From Micromonospora globbae (GTDB taxonomy: Bacteria; Actinomycetota; Actinomycetes; Mycobacteriales; Micromonosporaceae): a stretch of DNA of 64,000 bases. Within the stretch, counting starts at the first letter, position 1, and each line of letters opens with the position of its first letter. Position numbers and translations under genes: made by a program. This document shows positions 58,226-64,000 of the stretch, one piece after another. The notes beneath the pieces are model-generated. The model had not been told where the DNA came from. It made no database searches and saw only the letters and a program-made list of their open reading frames with translations. The stretch spans positions 62,001 through 126,000 of the forward strand of contig NZ_RAQQ01000013.1 of assembly GCF_003610785.1 (NCBI RefSeq). Direction: 5' to 3'.

Positions 58226-60159
58226 CGTGCCTCGGAGCGGACGCGCGGCGCGCGCCGGTCGGGTGGTGTCCGTTCCGTCGAGCCGGGACGGTAGACGACG
58301 AAGGACGGGCTCTCCTCGGGCACGTCCGGCTCCGTCCACGTGGCCGGCTGGCGGCGTTGCCGGGGTGCCGGCGGACGAGGGGTCGGCCCCTCGTCCGGCT
58401 CGGGCGCACCGTCGGCGCGCTCGCGACCGTCCGGACGCCGCCCACCGCCGCTGGGAGAGGTGTGCACCGGGTCCTCGTGCCGAGCCTCCGGCCGGAGTCT
58501 CGTCGGCTCCGCCACGACCGCCTTCCGCCGCCCCATGGTGGGCTCGGCCGTTCCGCCGGGCTCCGCCACGTCGAGCCGGGCCGCGGTCCGCATGTCCCGG
58601 AAGAACCGGCGGTGCCAGGACCCGGCGGAGCTGACCACCTCACTGCTGTCCTTGCCGCCGAGCTGGGTGATCCGGCGGTAGGGACGCAGCAGGAGCCAGC
58701 CGACCACACCGCAGAGCCACACGAGCACCACCTGGAGCCAGCCGGGCAGCGTGGGGGTCCTCATGATCAGATCGACCGCGAACAGGTAGACGGCGGCTCC
58801 GGTGCCGAAGATGGCGATGTTGAAGATCGCGGCGACCACGGCGTTCCCGAGCCGGCGCAGACCGGCGCTGGCCGGCCGGAACAGGGCGACCGTGCCGAGG
58901 ATCGGCGCGGCGACCACCGCCCACCGGAAGATCAGGAAGCCGAGCAGCACGAGCAGCGACGCGGTGAGGTCGAACATCGCGAAGAGCAGCGAGGCCAGGA
59001 CCGCGATGAAGCCGGCGCCCACGCGGTCCATGTCCCGCACTCCCTGGAGGTACTCGTACGCCTCCGGGTCCTCCTTCTCGATCTGCGCGGCAACGGTCAT
59101 CCACTGCTGCTGCTTGGCCTGGATGGTGGCGGTCCGGGTCTCGGGATTGGCCCGGATCTTCTCCGCCTCCTCCCACGTGAGCGACTTCGCGTCGTAGAGC
59201 GCGGGGCCGTACTTCTTCGCGGTCTCGCTGTCCGCCGAGCCCAGCACGCCACGCAGCCAGTTGCGGTAGAGCATCGTCTCGGCGGCCGTGTCGCTCGCAC
59301 GGACGGCGGGAGGGCGCTTGTCGACGCAGGCATCCGGGTTCGGCAGTGCGCACCTGTCTGGCGGCGTGGTGCGGGAAGAAGGGCCGATCGCGTCGTGCAC
59401 CACGCCCAGGGTGGTGATCAGTGAGTTGTCGGCGAGGTTGGCGGACTTCACGGGCCAGGCGGCCAGCGCGGTCACGGCGACCATGACCAGCAGCGCCCAG
59501 CCCGCCGTGGTCATCGCGTTGCTCATGTCCGACTGGCGCGACCGCCAGAGCAGGTACAACCCGACGACGCAGAGCGTCACGATGCCGAAGACGCTGAACA
59601 CCTTCTGGTAGATGGCCTTGGTCGCCTGCTCCACCAGTGGGTCGGCCCAACTCCACATGGTGCGGGGATCCCACGCGCGCTCCCGGAGGGCGTTCGAGGC
59701 GCCCACGATCGCCGTCGCGAGCATGAACTCGCCGTTGGCGACGGTGTTGCTGAACTTGTAGTCCGGGTGCAGGAGAGTGGACGCGCACCCGCCGTCGACG
59801 CGGTAGGTGGTGTAGCTGTAGCCGGCGTAGCCGTAGTCGCTGTAGTAGCCCTTCGGGCCGGGCTGCGTCGAGGACTCCGGCTGGGAGGCGAACCAGCCCG
59901 CGAGCCCGGAGTCGGGAGCGGTCGGCGTCGGCGGCTTCCAGCAGTTGGCCTGCGACTCGGCGACCTGCTGGAGGCGCTTCACGCAGGCGCGGAAGTCCGC
60001 CTGCCACTCCTGCGTCGAGCAGAGGTCGGCCGCCGCCTGGGCCGTGACCGGGGCGGCGTACGCGGGGCCGCCGCCGATCAGCGGAAAGGCGATCGTGGCC
60101 CCGGCCAGTACGCCGAGCGCGAGCAGGAACGCCGTGATCCGTGCCCGGGCCCTCGCCAT
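58222..60159 (-). CDS. VirB6/TrbL-like polytopic membrane protein
   Basis: 645 residues. Signal peptide (AFLLALGVLAGATIAFPLIGGGPAYA), a Tyr/Gly-rich outer region with several cysteines (about 35-130), then five or six membrane helices, including VFGIVTLCVVGLYLLW, WALLVMVAVTALAAW, FIAVLASLLFAMFDLTASLLVLLGFLIFRW, AVVAAIFNIAIFGTGAAVYLFAVDLI and WLQVVLVWLCGVVGWLLL. A cytoplasmic tail of about 150 residues, rich in Pro and Arg, ends the protein. Signal plus core of this type is typical of Gram-positive VirB6-like channel subunits. ATG 60159 lies 1 bp from the VirB4-like stop. Confidence 0.8.
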   Translation of the reverse strand: MARARARITAFLLALGVLAGATIAFPLIGGGPAYAAPVTAQAAADLCSTQEWQADFRACVKRLQQVAESQANCWKPPTPTAPDSGLAGWFASQPESSTQPGPKGYYSDYGYAGYSYTTYRVDGGCASTLLHPDYKFSNTVANGEFMLATAIVGASNALRERAWDPRTMWSWADPLVEQATKAIYQKVFSVFGIVTLCVVGLYLLWRSRQSDMSNAMTTAGWALLVMVAVTALAAWPVKSANLADNSLITTLGVVHDAIGPSSRTTPPDRCALPNPDACVDKRPPAVRASDTAAETMLYRNWLRGVLGSADSETAKKYGPALYDAKSLTWEEAEKIRANPETRTATIQAKQQQWMTVAAQIEKEDPEAYEYLQGVRDMDRVGAGFIAVLASLLFAMFDLTASLLVLLGFLIFRWAVVAAPILGTVALFRPASAGLRRLGNAVVAAIFNIAIFGTGAAVYLFAVDLIMRTPTLPGWLQVVLVWLCGVVGWLLLRPYRRITQLGGKDSSEVVSSAGSWHRRFFRDMRTAARLDVAEPGGTAEPTMGRRKAVVAEPTRLRPEARHEDPVHTSPSGGGRRPDGRERADGAPEPDEGPTPRPPAPRQRRQPATWTEPDVPEESPSFVVYRPGSTERTPPDRRAPRVRSEAR

Positions 60160-60160
60160 G

Positions 60161-63100
60161 TCACGCCTCCAGATCCGGCAGGGGGACGCTCGGCAGCACA
60201 CCGGCCGCCGCGGCGATGGCGGCGGGCGTGGTGTCGAGGTGGTCCAGCAGCCCGTCGACGTACGACACGTCCACCCGGACCTTCTGGACCCGCCCGTCGA
60301 CGTCGCGCATGACGAACTCGCGGAAGCCGAGCCGGGTGGCCGATGTGGCGTCGGCGGTGGAGAGTGTGGCGAGGGTGGCCTCGTACCCGTCGTTGACCGG
60401 CACCCGCAGCAGCCGGAGCGCCTCGGAGGCGATCTCGTTGTCCTCGGCGATGCGGCCGACGAAGACGGTCGAGACGAGGTTCTGCACGTCGAGGCCGAGG
60501 ATGTCGCGCGGGTTCTGGGAGGCGACGAGCGCCGCGAGGTTCCACTTGCGGGAGTCCCGGGCGAGGCGGACGAGGAAGGACCGGCCGGAGCGCCAGCCCT
60601 CCATGAAGTGCGCCTCGTCGAGGCCCACCAGCTTCCGGGAGGACATCGAGCCGCCGTAGCAGCGGCGTACCGCTAGCCGGTGCGCCGTGTGCAGCATCGG
60701 CAGGGCGAGCGCCTCCTCGGCCGACCAGTACTCGCGCTCGATCTTGAGATCGGGCAGGCGGAGGCCGGCCATGGTGATGACGGTGAGCGCCGCGTCCGGC
60801 CCGAGCATGCCCTCCGGCGGCCGGCCGAAGAAGAGCATCGCCAACGGCATCTCGGCGGTGTCGAGCAGGAGGTTCGCGAGTTCCCGGCCGGCGTCGTCGT
60901 CGAGCTGGCTGAGCGTGGTCACCACGTCGTCCAGGGTGGACGTCTCCTCGGCCGGCACCTGGCGTACGGCGTGCCGGAACAGCGTGGCGGTGGACGCCTC
61001 GCGGGCCACCTGCGGCGGCACGAGCATCATGCAGATGTCCTGCACCAGCATCCGGCGCTCGGCCCGCGCGTTGGAGATCGCGATCTCGAACTCCCGGTCA
61101 CCGGTCGCGCCGGTGCCGAACTCGCTGCGTCGCGGCGTCGGGATGAGCGCGTACGGCGCCAGGGTGCCGTGTTCCGAACCGGTCAGGTTCAGCACCCGGG
61201 CGTAGGGCTTCAGCTCCGGCATGGCGCACAGGCGGGCCAGCGGGCCGGACGGGTCGAGCAGCGTCACCTGGACGCCCCGCCGGGCCGCCAGGTAGCCGAG
61301 CGCGCCGAGCAGGGTCGACTTGCCGCCGCCCGGCTCGGCCACGAAGACGGCGAGCCCGGACCGCTCGCGGACCTCCATGGGGTAGTGCAGGTCCAGGAAG
61401 ACGGGCCGCCGGCAGGTGCCCGCCGTGCGGCCGATCAGGTCGCCGCGCCGGTCGCCGACCGTGGACGCCGCCTGCGGCAGCGCGGCGGCGAGGAGGGACA
61501 CCGGCATGCGGCGGACGTATCCGGTGTTGGCGATGGGCTCACCGGGGATGAACTCGCGCGCCAGCCAGTCCTGGTTCTTCGGGTGTTGCAGCGAGATGCG
61601 CAGTTCCCGGGAGTAGAGCTGGATGAGCCGCCGGGCGCGCTCCAGGCACTCCTCCCGGGTCCGGCCCCCCACGGCGATCCGGTGCCAGCCGTGCGCCCGC
61701 GCCGAGTCGACCGGCAGCCCGGTCGTCATCTCGTCGCCGATCACGAGCGCCCGCTTGGCGAGCCGCTCCAGCTCCGGCGGGGCGTCGATGCCGTGCTCGG
61801 CGTAGTCGAGCTGCTGGGAGCGGATCATCCGGAGGCGGTGCTCGAGGTTCCGGAAGGAGTCGTTCGGGCCCAGGATGTCGACCCGGGTGGACAGCTCCAT
61901 CGGCCAGGGCAGGCGCTCGTGGAAGTGCAGCCAGGGCTCGTGCCGTTCGGGGATCTCCAGCGGCTCCATCCGGCCCACGGCCAGCACCGCCACGTGCCGC
62001 TCCTCGCCGGTCATCCGGTTGACCAGCTTCACGGTGGAGCCGTACGGCGTCCGGTAGCGCTCGACCTGCTCGGTGAGGGCGAGCAGGTCGCCGCGTTCCC
62101 ACCGGCCGTCGGTCACCGGGGAGAGCGCCCCGGGCGGTGACATGCAGAGCGCCACCGAGCGGTAGAGGAGCCACTCCAGCTCCTCCGCGGTCACCCGGCG
62201 ACCGCGCATGCCGAACGCGCCGAGCACCTCGTCGAACTGCTCGACCGTCCGGCCCAACCGGCGGCGCTCGGCCTCGGCCACTCCGCGGCCGAACACGCGG
62301 AGCAGCCGCTCGCTCAGCGAGTCGCCGAGGGAGCGGCGGGCGAAGGTGACACCGAGGTACGTCTGCCCTTCGGCGTGGTTCACCGACATCAGGTGCCGTT
62401 GCGCGGCGACCAGGTGGTCGGCCCAGCTCGGTGTGCCGGGCACGTCGGGCAGCGGGGCGACGGTGTGCGCGTCGAGGGTGCGGGCCCACTCGTCGGCGGG
62501 GAACGGCCGGGTGGTGCGCCGCAGGTGCAGCCGGAAGCCGGCGAGGCCCGCGTACTGTTCGGCGATCGCCGACAGCAGGGCCTCGCGCTCGGCGTCCGGC
62601 CGGAACGCCCACCGCACCTCGGGCAGCCAGTACCAGGCGGTGACGGTGTTCGGGGTGAAGGTCAGGTGGCCGGCGATCTCGGTGATCGCCAGTTCGACGG
62701 ACGGGTCGCGGTCGCCGAACTTGATCTTCGGTGGCTTCACCCGCACCGGCTTGACCGGCTTGTTCCGCCGCTCCACGGCGCGCTGCCGGGGTGGCACGAC
62801 CTCCCGCCCGGGCGCCCGCGCCGGTTCGCGTTCCACCGGCCGCCGGAGTTCGGGCACCGGCTCGGCCTCGGTGACGGGCGGACCGGCCGGTGCCGGCGTG
62901 CTCCGCGACGGCGCGACCGGCTCGGGGTCGACCGGGGGCCGCCGCGCCGGCAGCCGGTCACCGGCCTGGTGGGGCACCCGCGACCGCACGGTGGGCTCGG
63001 CGTGCTCGGGAGCCGGGCCGAGCGCCGGCGGCGCCGCCGGGGGCCGCTCACGGCCGGCCGTGGGCAGGCGCGGGGCGGCCGGCCCGGCGGCGGATGGCGG

Positions 63101-63478
63101 GTCGACCGCGGCCGGCTGCTGCGGGATGGACGGGTGGTCGCGCTCGGCGTCGCGCGGTGGCGCGAGCGGACGGGCCGAGCCGGGGCGCGGGGATCCGAAG
63201 AGGTCGAGGAACGGCGAGTCGATGTCGTGGCTCTCCGTACCCGTCGAGGTCTGGTCCGGCAGGCGCGACGACGGTGCGCCCGGCGGGGTGCGTCGCACGA
63301 CCGGCCGGGGCGCCTGGAAGACCCCCACCCCGCCGTGCCCGGGTGAGGTGGCGAGGGCCGGGTCGAGGGTCGCCTCGTCCAGCTCGTCGCCTTCTGCGTA
63401 GTCAAACGAACGCGCTCGGTGACCACCCGGCGCGGCCGGACGGCCGGCCGGGGAACCCGGCGTGGAAGAGCTACTCAT
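60161..63478 (-). CDS. VirB4/TraC-like conjugation-type ATPase
   Basis: 1105 residues. A disordered Pro/Arg-rich start of about 240 residues, then the VirB4 N-terminal region (YWLPEVRWAFRPDAEREALLSAIAEQYAGL...FHLRRTTRPFPADEWARTLD), and a RecA-like ATPase core. Walker A is AEPGGGKSTLLG (about 711-718) and Walker B is KLVGLDEAHF (about 949-957), followed by the RKWNLAALVASQNPRD stretch with the conserved SQ. All catalytic residues are intact. It would power a T4SS-like machine. ATG 63478 overlaps an 18-codon mini-ORF (ATGA). No relaxase or VirD4 coupling protein is in the window. Confidence 0.93.
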   Translation of the reverse strand: MSSSSTPGSPAGRPAAPGGHRARSFDYAEGDELDEATLDPALATSPGHGGVGVFQAPRPVVRRTPPGAPSSRLPDQTSTGTESHDIDSPFLDLFGSPRPGSARPLAPPRDAERDHPSIPQQPAAVDPPSAAGPAAPRLPTAGRERPPAAPPALGPAPEHAEPTVRSRVPHQAGDRLPARRPPVDPEPVAPSRSTPAPAGPPVTEAEPVPELRRPVEREPARAPGREVVPPRQRAVERRNKPVKPVRVKPPKIKFGDRDPSVELAITEIAGHLTFTPNTVTAWYWLPEVRWAFRPDAEREALLSAIAEQYAGLAGFRLHLRRTTRPFPADEWARTLDAHTVAPLPDVPGTPSWADHLVAAQRHLMSVNHAEGQTYLGVTFARRSLGDSLSERLLRVFGRGVAEAERRRLGRTVEQFDEVLGAFGMRGRRVTAEELEWLLYRSVALCMSPPGALSPVTDGRWERGDLLALTEQVERYRTPYGSTVKLVNRMTGEERHVAVLAVGRMEPLEIPERHEPWLHFHERLPWPMELSTRVDILGPNDSFRNLEHRLRMIRSQQLDYAEHGIDAPPELERLAKRALVIGDEMTTGLPVDSARAHGWHRIAVGGRTREECLERARRLIQLYSRELRISLQHPKNQDWLAREFIPGEPIANTGYVRRMPVSLLAAALPQAASTVGDRRGDLIGRTAGTCRRPVFLDLHYPMEVRERSGLAVFVAEPGGGKSTLLGALGYLAARRGVQVTLLDPSGPLARLCAMPELKPYARVLNLTGSEHGTLAPYALIPTPRRSEFGTGATGDREFEIAISNARAERRMLVQDICMMLVPPQVAREASTATLFRHAVRQVPAEETSTLDDVVTTLSQLDDDAGRELANLLLDTAEMPLAMLFFGRPPEGMLGPDAALTVITMAGLRLPDLKIEREYWSAEEALALPMLHTAHRLAVRRCYGGSMSSRKLVGLDEAHFMEGWRSGRSFLVRLARDSRKWNLAALVASQNPRDILGLDVQNLVSTVFVGRIAEDNEIASEALRLLRVPVNDGYEATLATLSTADATSATRLGFREFVMRDVDGRVQKVRVDVSYVDGLLDHLDTTPAAIAAAAGVLPSVPLPDLEA

Positions 63479-63531
63479 GCGACCGCCTCACCCGCGTCGT
63501 GTGACCGCCCCGTCGGCGTACGCCCGGTCAT
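63475..63531 (-). other. 18-codon mini-ORF bridging PrgI-like and VirB4-like genes
   Basis: Starts in an ATGA overlap with the PrgI-like stop (63531-63528) and ends in an ATGA overlap with the VirB4-like start (63478-63475). It would encode MTGRTPTGRSHDAGEAVA. Same design as the mini-ORF at 6730-6777. Possible translational relay; not claimed as a functional peptide. Confidence 0.3.
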
Positions 63532-63890
63532 GCCAGTTCCTCCCGGATCCTGATCCCGCTGCCGACCAGGCGGGGGTCGCGCTGCTCGGTGGCGGGCTCC
63601 CGGGTGCGTCGCCAGTCGGTCAGCGCGGTGCGGATGACCGCCCGCGCCGGCCGGTCCGGGTCGACGTGCCGGAAGACGAATGACGTGGTCACGATGGCGA
63701 GCGCGATCTCCCACGCGGGGAAGAGCTCGACCTGGAACGTGAACAGCCAGTGGATGAACATGTAGAGGGGGACGAGCAGCATGAAGAGCCCGTACTGGGC
63801 GTACGGGAGGTGGACGGGAAGGGTGTAGCCGGGCGGCCCGAGGTAGACCAGGCGTGCCCGGTAGATGTCGTCGTCGGTGCGCAGCCGCAT
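63528..63890 (-). CDS. PrgI-like small membrane protein of T4SS-like operon
   Basis: 120 residues. MRLRTDDDIYRARLVYLGPPGYTLPVHLPYAQYGLFMLLVPLYMF contains a soluble start and the first of two membrane helices (YGLFMLLVPLYMFIHWLFTF and FPAWEIALAIVTTSFVF). An Arg-rich cytoplasmic tail follows. PrgI/TcpE-type proteins of this size and topology usually sit directly upstream of the VirB4 gene in Gram-positive T4SS loci, as here. ATG 63890 lies 14 bp from the upstream stop. Confidence 0.7.
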   Translation of the reverse strand: MRLRTDDDIYRARLVYLGPPGYTLPVHLPYAQYGLFMLLVPLYMFIHWLFTFQVELFPAWEIALAIVTTSFVFRHVDPDRPARAVIRTALTDWRRTREPATEQRDPRLVGSGIRIREELA

Positions 63891-63904
63891 GTCGTGCCCG
63901 CGCC

Positions 63905-64000
63905 CTATTCGAAGATCAGGTCGATCAGGTAGTCGCCGACGAAGAACAGTGTCGCCGCGCCGGCGATGAAGGCCAGCCCGACGATCGCGATGGCGGAGCT
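63905..64000 (-). CDS. Small membrane protein, 5' end beyond window
   Basis: Only the last 31 codons and stop are in the window. They read as one hydrophobic helix (AIAIVGLAFIAGAATLFFVGDYLI) ending in DLIFE. The operon position suggests a pilin-like (VirB2) or other small T4SS membrane component. The remaining sequence is needed to decide. Confidence 0.6.
   Translation of the reverse strand, partial: SSAIAIVGLAFIAGAATLFFVGDYLIDLIFE

Noticed and set aside
55880..64000. Call as a complete integrative conjugative element
   Set aside because: No relaxase, coupling protein, integrase, att repeats or tRNA target in the window; only the channel core can be supported.

Overview
The window is high-GC actinobacterial chromosome. 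WhiB protein, mycosin/EccC/EccD secretion genes, GTG starts, start-stop overlaps and TANNNT promoter boxes set 6-8 bases before start codons all fit. I infer Micromonosporaceae, probably Micromonospora or a close relative; no marker in the window proves the genus. No rRNA, tRNA, CRISPR array or transposase was seen.

Block 1 (1-33859) keeps the gene order known from the Mycobacterium tuberculosis ponA2-whiB4-Rv3680-Rv3679-...-crp-nth-marP neighbourhood: a bifunctional penicillin-binding protein (cut by the left edge), a WhiB/WblA regulator, two Get3/ArsA-type ATPases, a tiny DUF4177 protein, a RidA protein, a metallo-beta-lactamase-fold hydrolase, then Crp, endonuclease III, a TlpA-like thioredoxin, a CoA-type Nudix hydrolase and the MarP protease. 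Two insertions interrupt it. Insertion one (8193-27341) holds a zinc-ribbon/cyclase/ATPase/TPR fusion, a membrane Ser/Thr kinase, a secreted peptidase, a TetR-controlled catabolic operon (two acyl-CoA dehydrogenases, both acyl-CoA carboxylase subunits, an AtuA-family protein), a 770-bp repeat island and a metallophosphoesterase. Insertion two (28440-30313) holds CbiZ and a CapA-like lipoprotein.

Block 2 (33964-41636) is a PAP2 phosphatase followed by a reduced type VII secretion locus: mycP and eccC on the minus strand, eccD divergent on the plus strand. EccB, EccE and WXG100 substrates are absent from the window.

Block 3 (41665-51539) again follows a conserved actinobacterial order: ppa, dacB-type carboxypeptidase, HExxH protein, tilS, hpt, ftsH, folE. 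A GlxA/AraC-type regulator with a divergent micro-protein and a clear operator cluster is inserted between tilS and hpt.

Block 4 (51633-64000) is accessory. A membrane coiled-coil protein is translationally coupled to an FtsK/EccC-like protein whose ATPase motifs are all degenerate. Next comes a minus-strand operon resembling a type IV secretion apparatus: small membrane proteins, VirB4-like ATPase, VirB6-like membrane protein, VirB8-like bitopic protein, and a two-domain peptidoglycan hydrolase. It runs off the right edge.

The features that stand out are the set of leaderless-type promoters, the pseudo-FtsK pair, the T4SS-like operon, the repeat island bounded by inverted repeats, two operators readable directly from the sequence, and two mini-ORFs that bridge operon genes by double ATGA overlaps.
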